DNA of 64,000 nt from Rhyacophila brunnea. Taxonomy: Eukaryota > Arthropoda > Insecta > Trichoptera > Rhyacophilidae. The DNA lies in the NCBI GenBank assembly GCA_022495005.1, contig JAGYXB010000800.1:99103-163102 (forward strand), read 5' to 3'. Within the stretch, counting starts at the first letter, position 1. Every line of letters begins with the position of its first letter. Position numbers and translations under genes: made by a program. Below are positions 23,397-33,707 of the stretch, piece by piece. Under the pieces are notes generated by a model. It made no database searches, had not been told where the DNA came from, and saw only the letters and a program-made list of their open reading frames with translations.

Positions 23397-24173
23397 TCAT
23401 GGCTGAGGATCGTGACCACATTCAGATTTCGCCATCCTTTGAGCGACCAAGACTTTCCATACTTCTCGATCTTCCGCTTCTCTCAGGGCAGAATGGATGG
23501 TGCCCCCAGTCAGCTCTTTCACTTGGTCGCTCCATCGCGCAGACGCTCTTCCTCTGCTTCGCCTTCCCTGGAGGCTACCCAAAACTACCAGTCTCTCCAG
23601 GTTGTCCGGTCCGCGCCTGACAATATGTCCAAAAAACTGCAGAATTCTTCTCAGACATATCGTCGAGAGCCGTTCCTTTATCTTCAGTCCCTGGATGATT
23701 GACTGGTTCGTCCTGTGCTCCGTCCAAGAAATGCAAAGCATTCGGCGCCAACACCACATCTTAAAGGCATCAATTGCCTTCCGTTCTCTTGCCTTCAGGG
23801 TCCACGACTCGACTCCGTATAGGAATATCGAGAACACTGATGTTTGCACAAGCATCATTTTTGTGGCAATCGAAATTCCCCGATCCTTCCATATAGTGGT
23901 AAGGCGTGTTATCGCACTTTTTGCAATTTGTGTGCGCCTTCTTATTTCCGCTTCGCATCCGCCCTTTCTACTGATGGTCGATCCAAGATATACAAACTCG
24001 TCAACTGTTTCGAGGTTTTGGAGTGTACTTGGTGTTGGTAGAAGGTTGGCCCGATCAATAACCATTAACTTTCGTTTTATTCCTATTAATAAGGAGGCCG
24101 TATTTGCGACTCTCTTCCTCTACCCGGTGTAGCAGCTCTGAGAGTTCCCTTTCATCAGCAGCGATTAGTGTGG
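23397..24173 (-). pseudogene. RTE reverse transcriptase, C-terminal part
   Basis: Downstream (on the minus strand) of the mariner, the frame resumes as TLIAADERELSELLHRVEEE and GLLINRNKTK. One extra base (aaagttaatgg, expected aaagttatgg, near 24062) then breaks the frame. After it, 222 codons remain open (23397-24065), with the thumb motif VDEFVYLGSTISRKGG, SIFLYGVESWTL, WCWRRML, FFGHIVRRG and RWSDQVKELTGG, ending at a TGA. These are standard landmarks of the RTE-like RT C-terminus. The element is inactive because of the mariner insertion, this frameshift, the missing 5' half and a changed active-site residue. The plus-strand ORFs over the region are shadows. Confidence 0.88.
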
Positions 24174-24175
24174 TA

Positions 24176-25471
24176 CGAGGGTGGGTCAATAATTCCTTAG
24201 AAAAAAGCATTAAAACAGTTTTTATTTTTGTATTTTTTTTTTATTTCTCAACATAATCTCCTTGGAGCTCAATACACTTGGTTAGACGTTTCTCAATTTT
24301 TTTAAACCGTCAGAAAAATAAGTTTTCGGAAGGTCCTCAAAATAAGCATTTGTCCGATCGATGACTTCTTCATTTGAAAAAAAACGTTGTCCACTTAGCC
24401 ATTTTTTAAGTTTGGGAAAAGGAAAAAGTCACTGGGGGCTAAATCTGGTGAATACGGTGGGTGGTCGACCAATTCGAACTTCAATTCTTCAATTTTAGCC
24501 ATTGATCGTAAACATGTGTGAACACGGGCATTGTCCTGATGAAAGAGGATTTTTTTCCTGTTTAAATGAGGCCGTTTTTCTTCAATTTTGTTTTTTAGCT
24601 GGTCCAATAAAGATGCATAATAATCCCCTGTTATTGTTTTTCCTTTTTCCAAATAGTCAACGAAAATAATTCCACGTGCATCCCAAAATACAGTAGCCAT
24701 AACCTTACCAGCTGATTTTACGGTTTTCGCCTTCTTTGGACATGGTTCGCCTTTCGCAATCCACTGCTTTGACTGTTCGTCTCGGGAGTATAGTGGTGTA
24801 TCCATGTTTCATCTACAGTCACAAAGCGACGAAAAAATTCATCCGGATTGCGTTGCATGAGCGACAACAGGGCTTTAGAGGCCACCACCCTATTGCGTTT
24901 ATTGTCGACTGTGAGCAAACGCGGCACCCATCTTGCAGAAACTTTTTCATGCCCAATTTGTCATGTAAAATAGAAATGACGCTACCTTTTGAGATCCCTG
25001 TAACCTCAATTATCTCACTCAACTTTAATCTTCGGTCACTTAACACCATATCGTGGATTTTATTGATCATTTCTGGTGTAGTCACCTCTACAGGACGTCC
25101 TGAGCGTGGTTCATCCTTTGTTGATGTACGACCACGTTTAAATTCATTTAACCAGTTATAAATAGTTGCAAGTGAAGGAGCAGATATGCCGTGAACTAAA
25201 TCCAACTCATTTTTTATTTCCTTTGCTGTTAACCCTTTTATATTAAAATGTTTAATAACAGCTCTAAACTCAATTTTCTCCATTTTCCATTTTTCCATTT
25301 TCCACAAGCAAATTTTTTTTTAAATGTACGAGAAACACACAACAACCCGACCAATCTGATTGAAACTTCGCAGCATACTGAATCGGTAGTGCCGCTGCAT
25401 GAAAACAAACCGCTTACAGTACTAGTCGCGCCACCTGTCGGCTTTTCTAAGGACTTATTGACCCACCCTCG
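24176..25471 (-). mobile_element. mariner transposon (1296 bp) with TIRs and TA duplication
   Basis: The two ends are inverted copies over 29 bases with one mismatch (CGAGGGTGGGTCAATAA...), at 24176-24204 and 25443-25471. The flanking dinucleotide TA is duplicated (24174-24175, 25472-25473), the hallmark of Tc1/mariner insertion. Length is normal for mariner (about 1.3 kb). The transposase lies on the minus strand and is frameshifted. Removing the element and one TA joins the two RTE parts in frame, which confirms the boundaries. Confidence 0.97.
24241..25307 (-). pseudogene. mariner transposase, frameshifted
   Basis: Cut-and-paste transposase of the mariner D,D34D group, about 350 residues long if frames are followed. 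The N-terminal part (25307 down to about 24930) has the DNA-binding helix-turn-helix region with KEIKNELDLVHG, SLATIYNWLNEFKRGRTSTK and a GRP motif. The catalytic part has TVDETWIHHY (first Asp), HQDNARVH (second Asp) and SPDLAPSDFFLFP (third Asp, 34 residues after the second). All three acidic residues are intact. The frame shifts near LGMKK, after HHYTPET, at NLKNG (24395) and near GLKKL close to the C-terminus, so at least four indels disable it. The reading ends at a TAA at 24241-24243. A start is placed at 25307; a repeated MEKWK stretch there offers alternative Mets. Confidence 0.93.
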
Positions 25472-25473
25472 TA

Positions 25474-26514
25474 TCATTTGCGAATCTTAAGTTATTTATT
25501 TTCTGGCCACCAATTGTTATTCCGCCTTGCCAATGATCTAGGGCTCTGCGCATTATATGCTCTCCATATATATTGAATAACTGGGGAGATAAAACACATC
25601 CCTGACGAACTCCCTTCTCGGTTCGGAAACTCTCAGAAAACGCACTATTTACTTTCACCTTTGTGTGGCTATTGTTATATAAGTTTTTGATGAGACAGGT
25701 AAAGTGTGATGGAACTCCCATTTCCAAAAGTACCTTCCACATACAGTTCCATCTTACGCAGTCAAATGCCTTCTGGTAGTCAATAAAGCATAACATCATA
25801 GGGGTATTAAACTCTCTGCATTTTTGAATTAGTTGTCTGATGTTCAGAATTTGCTCTCGAGTTCCCTTCCCCATAACAAAACCTGCTTGTTCCTTGGGTA
25901 TTTGTCGGTCGATGAAATGCTTCAGACGCCTGCTGATTATATGTAATAAGATCTTACTTGCATGTGGAATAAGTGAGATTGTTCGATAGTTTTCACATTT
26001 ACGTGAGGAACTTTTTTTGTGCAGGGGGATCAAAATTGACTCTGTCCAGTCCTTGGGCCATACACCACTTTTCCAGATCATGTTGCATAATTGATGTATG
26101 ATTCTTTTTCGGTCATCATTGACCTTTTTTAATGCTTCTGCAGCTATGCCATCGCCACCTGGTGACTTGTGGGTTTTTAGTCTCTTTATTGCCTCTATCA
26201 CTTCACTAAAAAGTATTTCAGGTTCTTGCTCATCGATACGTACGTCAACCACCTCATCATACTCTTCTGTATCTCTGTATAGGGCTTCACAATATGTTTT
26301 CCACCTTGCCGTGACCCTATCCAACTCCATAAGTAGTGTGCCGTCCTCTTCCTCGATGGCCCAGTTTATTTTCTTGAAATCTCTTGTGATTTCTTTCACT
26401 TTTTGGAAAAGAACGCGAGTTTCTACTCTGACAGCATGGGTTTCGACGTCTTCACATTTATTTCTGAGGAAAAGATTCTTGTCCCGCCGACAGAGTCGCT
26501 GAACAACTCTGTTT
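25474..26514 (-). pseudogene. RTE reverse transcriptase, N-terminal part of RT domain
   Basis: The frame is open from about 26514 (VVQRLCRRDKNLFLRN) down to the mariner insertion. RT motifs in order: HKSPGGDGIAAEALK, LIPLHKKSS and NYRTISLI, EQAGFVMGKGTREQI, the palm motif A CFIDYQKAFDCV with its catalytic Asp, GVRQGCVLSPQLFNIY, and the start of motif C. Motif C reads FAND where FADD is expected, so the first of the paired catalytic aspartates is replaced by Asn. The mariner TA target falls directly after this motif. There is an in-frame stop upstream of VVQRL. Upstream endonuclease sequence is missing. Confidence 0.9.
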
Positions 26515-27088
26515 TATTCAGAGTACCTTGCATGTTGTATAGTTGAATTAAGTCCCTTATTTCTAAGGTCGGCTCTTGTTTGTATGGTATGTATGTTATT
26601 ATATAATATTATTTTGTTTTCAATAAAAGTAAAAAAAAAATTAAAAAAATGATACCATATGTGCAGAAAATGTTTGTCTCATGGATTCATTACTTACTTA
26701 AAAGTCTCTCCAACTTGACAATTTTTAATGGGGGGAATAATAATCATTTCACACATTGAGCTTATAACAGCATTAATCCGGTACATTTCAAACGGTAATC
26801 ATTGCTTATTAAGGGCCGTGTGTATGAGATTCTCAACTTTTTATAAGCTATTTAACCGATTTTCCACCATATAGCGTATAGCACTGTTTGTGACATAAGC
26901 AATCTGACGTCACACGTCATTCAAAATGGCTGCTTCATCTGTCACTTTCAAATGTCATTTTAATAATGCATTCATCACAACAAACGTTTGCTTGAGGCCC
27001 TCGTTCATTTTGTAGATTCTGTAAAACATTTGCAAAATTTAAAAACAGTTCCTAGTCGTGCTGTTTACAAAATACGCATAATTTTGAT

Positions 27089-27910
27089 CAGTGGCGCACC
27101 CAGGATGTATTATTGGGGGGGGGCCCAAGGAGGAGAATGCAAATTAGTCCCATAGGCTCTTTTTCATCTTCACAGCCTAATTTCTCGTTTATCGGTCTTT
27201 TGTCTATTGCACTCAGTGTACCTACACCATGGTCCCCACATTCTGAAACAGGCCCTCAGGCTAGGATATTTGGAGGGTCCCCTACCCACCGCTAAGATTT
27301 AAGGCAGTGTGAAACACTAAATTAACGTTTATCAAATTGTGTTTTAGTTCAAATTAAGGGTAATTATACAGTGAATTATTGGCGATTTTTAATACATCTA
27401 CTTTAATAATGGAGCTGTCGAGTATCCACACATAATAATCAAAAAATATATTGCACAATTATATAAGTAATTGAAAATGTTCACGGCCATGAAGTATAAT
27501 AGCTCCGCAGGTGACTTTTTTTTACTATTAGAGCTAATTTATGATGTGTGTTTATCTCACTTATCTGGTCAACCCGACACGCCGGGCCCCCAGGCTAGAG
27601 CCCTGTCAGCCCTCCCCAGCCATGACCTACACCACTCCGGAATTCGGGTGGACACCGAGAATTTTTTGACAGTTCCATTAGGGATTGGGTTTCTAAAAAA
27701 ACCTGACATTAGTGTTTCGAAATTTTTGTGTTAGAAATTAAAATCTAAGAAATTTTTCTAAAAAGGGTGCTGGAGAATTATAACAAATCATTTTTTTGCC
27801 GTGTTTTTATTTGTCTAAGCCCAAAGGTTTCAATGTTTAAAATCATTCTGATAATTTTCATGTTTGGGGGGTGCCAGGGCCCCTTGCCCCCCCCCCTGGG
27901 TGCGCCACTG
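27089..27910. mobile_element. hAT-like element with CAGTGGCGCACCC ends and 8-bp TSD
   Basis: The ends CAGTGGCGCACCCAGG and CTGGGTGCGCCACTG are inverted copies, and the perfect 8-bp duplication ATTTTGAT flanks them (27081-27088, 27911-27918). Both are classic hAT features. G- and C-runs of about ten bases lie just inside the two ends. A second element (27228-27624) is nested inside, so the original element was about 417 bp. The two plus-strand ORFs (27113-27295, 27471-27734) have no recognised function. Confidence 0.93.
27228..27624 (+). mobile_element. CATGGCC-ended element, copy with perfect 8-bp TSD
   Basis: Bounded by catggtccccaca and ccagccatg and flanked by a perfect ACCTACAC duplication (27220-27227, 27625-27632). 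The interior matches other copies at 29.8-30.5, 33.9 and 35.4 kb: aggctaggatattt, cctacccaccgctaag, gcagtgtga, cacttatctggtc, cgggcccccaggctagagcc. About 397 bp, non-coding. It sits inside a hAT element that itself sits inside a TTAA element. Confidence 0.9.
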
Positions 27911-28537
27911 ATTTTGATCCATAGTCTATAATCTAGATAGTGGGTAGCTGATACAATGCTCGTATTTTGCTTACATCAAAAACGCAGTATTTCTAATGGA
28001 GAGATAAGATGGATTTACGTAAGATTACGATAAAATACCTTCGCTAAACAACCGCAAAAATAAGTACCTAATGCTGTATCTGTATAATATTATACAGAGA
28101 TCATTACATATTATTATCTGAATCCATTTTCATTTCTGTCATTAAAATTTATTCTTATTCCGTTTTGACATCTCATAATATAAGTGATTGAAGTGAAGTT
28201 AGTCATAATATAACTGTATGTGTTGCCACCAAATGGAAATGTTTACTGGGAATACTGTATCCTTTCGTACAGTAGAATTATAAAATAATTGTTATAAAAT
28301 AACTGATAAATTATTTAAAGTTCATAATTATTATTAAATTTATATGGTAACGTTTGCACACTTTCAGACACATTTACAATTTCAAAATTTTAAAATCATG
28401 ATCGGGGAATGAAATTTTATAAGTTTGCCATTATATAGACACCATGACACATTATGACGTCACATCGCACTCATGCATACAAATGAGCAGTATTTAGCCT
28501 ATAAAGTATTTGGGAATCTCATGCATACGACCCTAAA

Positions 28538-29782
28538 TCCACTAAAAACAATCATGATACTTAGAATTAAATCGTGGATATTGCAGTCAGAATAAAAGAA
28601 AGATTCTTATTTCCACTTTATATGACTTCATATTTATCGTCATTAATTTTTTGAACACCTACGTTAATACTGTTAAAATCTAACAGCCGGGATATTGATA
28701 ATTAGTACCCGTCCGCTAATATTCTTTTAAATTCCATGTATCATGCAAAGAGACAGGTGCTTGAGTTAGGAGATCATTAGCCCAAAAACATGCGAAAAAT
28801 GCTTTTTTGATAATTACACAGGAAGTAAATTAAGCCACTTATTTGGAGGAAAGACAACAGTAATTTTATAACTAACCTAACGAACAACCTAATTATTAAA
28901 ATGAAATGCATATTATATAAAACCTGTGTATCTATAGGTATACTTATATTATAAATTTATATTGAACTATGTTACTATAATTTAGATACAGAATTCAAGT
29001 CAATTATCTATTGTATCATAATATCAATAACCTTACCTATTTTATGAAATTATATATCTTAATATTCTTGTCATATTAAAAATATTGTGTATATAGGTAC
29101 ACAGTGTTTTTCTTATAAGTCGGTACTTATGAGTAGGGATAATTTTACGTTTCAGTTTATAAATCTAAATTTATAATTGTTGTCAATATTGGCTAGAAAT
29201 AGATTTGTGATAGGTATGTGAAAAAGAGCATTAAGTTAGAAATATAATTATATTATGAAAAACACTAGCTCTCAGATTCTTGTAAAATCATTAAAATACA
29301 CATAAAAAACACTAGCTATATTAATATTGTGGGATATGGCATCGACCACATCCGGGTGTTTTATGATTAATTTTGTGATTGGCAGTGAGTTCAAAAATCA
29401 CTAAAATTTAGTGGTGTTTCAATATCATGTCGATTTTCATGACGTGTACATTTTCTGATATTTTACAAAATTAGAATCAGTTTTATGATTAATAATTTGC
29501 GTTACTATTCATAGTGAAAATCAGTTTCGTTTTACAATACTATTATATGATTGGCTCAATATTAAAGTGAATACTTTGCCAGAATAGGTCAAAGACACGG
29601 ACGCATATTTGCAATAATAACCCTTTTTTTAATTCTTAACTAGTTCATTTTTTCAATAACAAACAAATGTATTTTATCTATCTGCAACAATATTTAAGCG
29701 CACACCTGCAACCGTGTTAGCAAAATATAGCAATATACAATAAAGGGAAAGAATAATGACCCCTATTGCAATATAGGTAGAG
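28538..29782. other. AT-rich stretch, nothing recognised
   Basis: A short palindrome cactaaaatttagtg near 29400 and a repeated aaaaacactagct word near 29260-29320 are noted. No ORF or transposon ends. Confidence 0.4.
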
Positions 29783-30515
29783 CATGGCCCCCACAAGAGG
29801 GGGGACTGACAGGGTTCTAGCCTCGGGGCCCGGGCTTAGGGGGGGGGGGGGAAATGACTATTTATCCAATATGACGAAATGTTGGATGTTACTCAGCTAC
29901 TATAAAAGGAGGTCGCGATCTGTGCTTCATAATATTATTATGACGATGAGTGCTGAAAACCCAATAAATCAACTGTATTTATTTAAAAAATGCTGATTAT
30001 ACACAGATTCACCTTAACTCTGGGGTTCCGCGGAAACCATTTGAGGAACACTACTGTCGAAAATCACACTGCCCTTAACCTTAGCGATAGGTAGGGGCAT
30101 GGCCCCCACAAAGGGGGGGCTGACAGGGCTCTAGCCTGGGGGCCCGGATTCAGGAAGGGCCCGGCGTGGCGAGTCGACCAGATAAGTGATATAAACACAC
30201 GTCACAAATTCTCTCTAATAGTAAAAAAAAGTCGATTACAGTTTTTTTATTGTGTATCGCTACTCGACAACCCCATAATTCAAATGGATGTTTTAAAATA
30301 TATAAAAAAATACTAAATATACACATTAATTTTACCGTGTACACCGTTTGGAAAATGCTACTGTAGAGCGTCACACTGCCTTTATCTTTAACGATAGGTA
30401 GGGGGGCCCGCAAAAATCCTAGCCTGTGGGCCCGCTTCAGGATGTGGGGGCCATGGGCAGGGGGACCCGCCATTTATCCTGGCATGGGGTTCCGCTTCAG
30501 GATGTGGGGGCCATG
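29783..30515 (-). mobile_element. CATGGCC-ended element interrupted by another copy
   Basis: The left end catggcccccacaagagg and the far right end gatgtgggggccatg (30501-30515) belong to one outer copy. Its interior breaks off at ggtagggg (30097) and resumes at ggcaggggg (30456), where the family consensus is continuous. The interrupting piece (30098-30455) is a complete copy of the same family. The outer copy also has a G-run and a segment (29870-29960) not seen in the others. The outer copy's own target duplication is not clear. Confidence 0.85.
30098..30455 (-). mobile_element. CATGGCC-ended element inserted in its own family
   Basis: A 358-bp copy running catggcccccacaaag to tgtgggggccatg. 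The flanking octamers GGTAGGGG and GGCAGGGG agree at 7 of 8 positions, consistent with an 8-bp target duplication in the outer copy. The 107-codon minus-strand ORF (30150-30473) is a reading of the repeat and not a gene. Confidence 0.87.
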
Positions 30516-31117
30516 AGTGTATACTTTATGTTACAACTAAATATATTTGAATTTATTTGTTTATGAAAAGATGACATTGTTATGAGCGGATCCAGACTTT
30601 ATTTCTTCACATACTGTAAGGATTTGTCTCAGATATGGCATGGTCAACATCAAACAGTTTAAAAGGATAACATAAGCAAAGCGCAAACGAATAATGAATT
30701 TATTATTTCGTTTTTTTTATTATTGCTCTGACTAAAAAGTCGATTGTGTAAAGTTTAAATCGACATTCGTAGCGCGTCAGTCCGCGTTCCGACCCATTTA
30801 ACCGCCATACAAATCACTATGATGTTTTTATTTAGGTAGCCCTATCATGATTTATTAATTTAGTGTCCTGTCAGAGGTCCTCGCGACTTGACTCGACTCC
30901 ACTGCTCGTAGGATTATCATTTTAAATATTCATTCGCAACAGGGGCGTGCAAAGATTTCAAATAACGCGCATACAAATGTAAAAAATAAACATTTTCTTT
31001 ATTAAAGATAGTTATATTCATTCCTCTCTCAAATTATTACTACATTTACTTTAGAAGACTATTATTGTTCAATAAATTTTATTGTATTGAATTGCTATAT
31101 AAACATTAATATACTGT
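30516..31117. other. Nothing recognised
   Basis: AT-rich with one mildly GC-richer patch (30760-30920). No supported ORF. Confidence 0.4.
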
Positions 31118-31237
31118 ATTCGTTGTCAGTGTGTATTTGCCATTGGTGAGTGCGCATAATGCCTGAAGATGCCAAAAGGCGAAACCTGGGTCGTAAAAAA
31201 ATACAAATGGAGTGGTACAAAATTCAAATCAATTAGA
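31118..31237 (+). repeat. Dispersed repeat matching the right part of 62756-63195
   Basis: Shared words: attcgttgtYagtgtgtatt, gagtgcgcatar, gcctgaagatg, aaaggcgaaacc, gggtcg and the end caaatcaattagaa. The copies are collinear with small substitutions. The left part of the related element is not visible here, so this is a truncated copy. Confidence 0.8.
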
Positions 31238-31831
31238 ATTTATACTTATTTAAGTACCATCAGTCTATAGTATTAATTTTTAATTTGTAACGATTAGTTA
31301 AATTTGTATTTCGGCTACCATCTTGAAAAAATGATCCCAAATACTGAATTTTCACAATTATCTTTAAAACCGGTTTAAATGACAAGAATTTTGTTTTCGC
31401 AAGATTAATGAAGAAAACTTTTTATATGTAACCTACTTACCCATACATACCTTCCTATACAAATTTTCTCAAATTAGACTTGATTAATTTTATATAGTAC
31501 CTATTAAGTCGGTATTGTAATTTGTCCATTTATTAGACATTTGCGTGGACTGTTCCTTGTAAATCGTCTGTTAATGTCTGGGGCTTAATGCTAGAAGTGC
31601 CTATGTCAGATTTCGGCTATTTTTTCTTTTATGTGTCAAAAAGTACTTTTAAATGTACTTTCTTTTAATACCAGATTCTGTTTCAGTAGAGTTTTAGTAC
31701 ACTGGTACAGAGGACAGGACACTTCATGTCACTAAAAATAATTATGACGGTAGAGATAGTCAAGATTCTTATTTTATTTTCTAATTTTTTCGTTAAATAC
31801 CTAAGTGAAAGGTTTTTAGGTATATCAGTCC
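31238..31831. other. Nothing recognised
   Basis: AT-rich; a 65-codon minus-strand ORF (31683-31880) has no motif. Confidence 0.4.
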
Positions 31832-31955
31832 TGTGCAGCTTTTTTTCGGGACTAGGAAGTGTGGCATTAAAGCTTTTCATTCTGACACCTTTGTAGGGTC
31901 ATAGAAGGGTACCGTGCATATAAATGGCGGGTGGAGATGGGGTAACTCAAATCAT
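31832..31955 (+). repeat. Dispersed repeat, copy 2 of 2 (partner at 11541-11680)
   Basis: Same order of landmarks as the first copy: tgtgcagct, ttttcggga, ttttcattctgacac, ccgtgca, gggtggagat, taactcaaatcat. Confidence 0.75.
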
Positions 31956-32214
31956 ATATGAATGAAATATGGGCTCATCTAACGTGCATGTTAAAATAAT
32001 GTTTCAGCATATTTTACATCAACAAATGATTATGTTGACATAAGCAATTTCGATGTTGGAATTTATAAGTATAAGAAGTGCATATTTACTTACAAATCAG
32101 ATATAGCAAGAAAAATAACCACAGTTATTGGATATTGGATAATAATATAGCAGCTCAGGTTAATACATAATATATTCTTGATGAGAAACAAACGATCGCC
32201 TGTACCGAATAATT

Positions 32215-32792
32215 GAGGCATCTAATTCCAAAAAGCGATAAGTCCACATTTGGTCAAAACCGAGAAAAAAATACACACGTATTCTTTGTATAATTTTACA
32301 CGATATGTATTAATCTATAAATTACAAAACGCGACAAAACCCTACTAAAAAAAAAATTTTAGGTAACGATTTATTACAAAAAGTGCCAAGTCCGTGTTTT
32401 ATATTATTTAAAGCTTGGTTGATTTCGCGCGTGTTTAAGTCAGTCAATAAGGGAACGTTAAATGTTGGAAATGGCGTCTCCCATGCTGTAGCATCCGGTA
32501 AACTCATGACAGTGCCACGGAAATATGTGCCTTATGCGGAATAAATTAAAAAGTGAGGTTCAAGTAGCGCTACGTCCAATTTCATTTTGCCTATATTTAT
32601 TACATTTATTGTTATTATTATTATTACGTTTATCGGCGGAAACAAATTGCCATTTGGTTCTTATTTCGACATAGAATACAACGAAAAAAATAATCTCACG
32701 TTAAAACAAATAATTGAAGCTTGAAACTAAAAAACGTTGTTTCCCGCAAATATCGAATTGTGGACTTGTCGCTTTTTGTAATTAGACGTCTC
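32215..32792. mobile_element. Family A terminal-inverted-repeat element, copy 2
   Basis: Collinear with 5245-5786 in the same orientation, including both ends, the internal end-motif copy at about 32373-32393 (attacaaaaagtgccaagtcc) and the block tcccatgctgtRcatc/tagcatc. The flanks are AATT on both sides (32211-32214, 32793-32796), again a 4-bp A/T duplication. A degenerate further motif (caagtagcgctacgtcca) lies near 32560. No transposase. Confidence 0.87.
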
Positions 32793-32796
32793 AATT

Positions 32797-33707
32797 CATA
32801 TATTTTACACTTAGGCACTTCTAGTATTGGGCTCTAGATACAAACTTCACCTCATGGTGACCTTCTGGATATTATGCTCCACTCAAGTGTAAATAGTGAT
32901 AATTAATTCCACGAGGATTGGACCTCGGTGATAATATAGAACATTATATTTAACTGTCTATCGCTGAAAATTTGAGTAATACATAAATTAAAATAAATAT
33001 TCTTCGAAGAAACCAGATCGCAGCAGCAACCTAACTGAAGGCCGGACAAACTTGAGTAGCTACTATTTCTGTTTAACTATCATATTATTCTGCAGACGAT
33101 TTGATTAGAATCCTGTGAAACATCTGAAGGATTTTGTAAGGACAACTTGGCGGAGTTTGTAAACGAAACTACATTACAAACGCAATTATTTTTGTATGGT
33201 AAGACAGATTAATTATTATGTGAACATTCATATTATTTTTCTAATAATTTAAAAGACGCCTCTGTAGTAAGACAAACGCGTCCGTTTAGAAGTCATCTAT
33301 CTTGCAGCTCGGCCCGGCGTAAAAAAATCAACCGATGATTGATCACGCACTCCTAATACACTTTTGTAATAAGTTTTATTCTGACAAGACTTTTGAATAG
33401 GCCAAATGTATCCGTTGTCCTCCGTTGTGGGGGATTTCTGGTCGTGTACAACTCGTCTTGTTGTCGATCTTTATCAAATATGTGTTAGGAAAATCTACTG
33501 CCTTTATACAGCTTACTATATGAGGCCAATGTAGTTTTTTTTTTATATCGTGTGTTTATTTTAAGCCAATAATGATTTAGAAAATAAATATAAGTAGTTT
33601 ATATAAACATACATGCTTCCAATAAGGTGTGACTGTAAATTAGTAGTAGTCAATGAGGGATATAAGGTAGGTACTTACATACCTACATCAGTTCGAGGTA
33701 AATAAAA
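32797..33707. other. Nothing recognised
   Basis: AT-rich with modest GC patches. No ORF of note and no repeat partner found. Confidence 0.4.

Larger units (their letters stand above)
23370..26590 (-). mobile_element. RTE-type non-LTR retrotransposon, 5'-truncated, split by mariner
   Basis: On the minus strand the sequence encodes most of a reverse transcriptase and its C-terminal tail but no upstream endonuclease, so the LINE is 5'-truncated around 26515-26590. The order, from high to low coordinate, is RT fingers and palm, a 1296-bp mariner insertion, the rest of the palm and thumb, a C-terminal tail ending HDPQP-stop, then a short 3' tail rich in AGA and AATAAT. It resembles the RTE-related endonuclease-reverse transcriptase family abundant in insects. 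A second fragment of the same family is at 33708-34380. Confidence 0.85.
26813..28533. mobile_element. TTAA-target element carrying nested insertions
   Basis: The left end gggccgtgtgtatgagattc is mirrored by gaatctcatgcatacgaccc at the right end. The left flank is TTAA (26809-26812) and the right flank TAAA (28534-28537), one change from TTAA. The ends also share outward-pointing tgacgtca-like words. Without the 822-bp hAT element inside it and one 8-bp duplication, it would be about 0.9 kb. No transposase ORF. Confidence 0.72.

Noticed and set aside
23399..24132. Plus-strand ORFs of up to 211 codons
   Set aside because: They are antisense shadows of the RTE reverse transcriptase on the minus strand.
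24736..25161. 141-codon plus-strand ORF
   Set aside because: Antisense to the mariner transposase, which has clear catalytic motifs on the minus strand.
30150..30473. 107-codon minus-strand ORF
   Set aside because: It is a reading through the CATGGCC repeat and is not conserved between copies.
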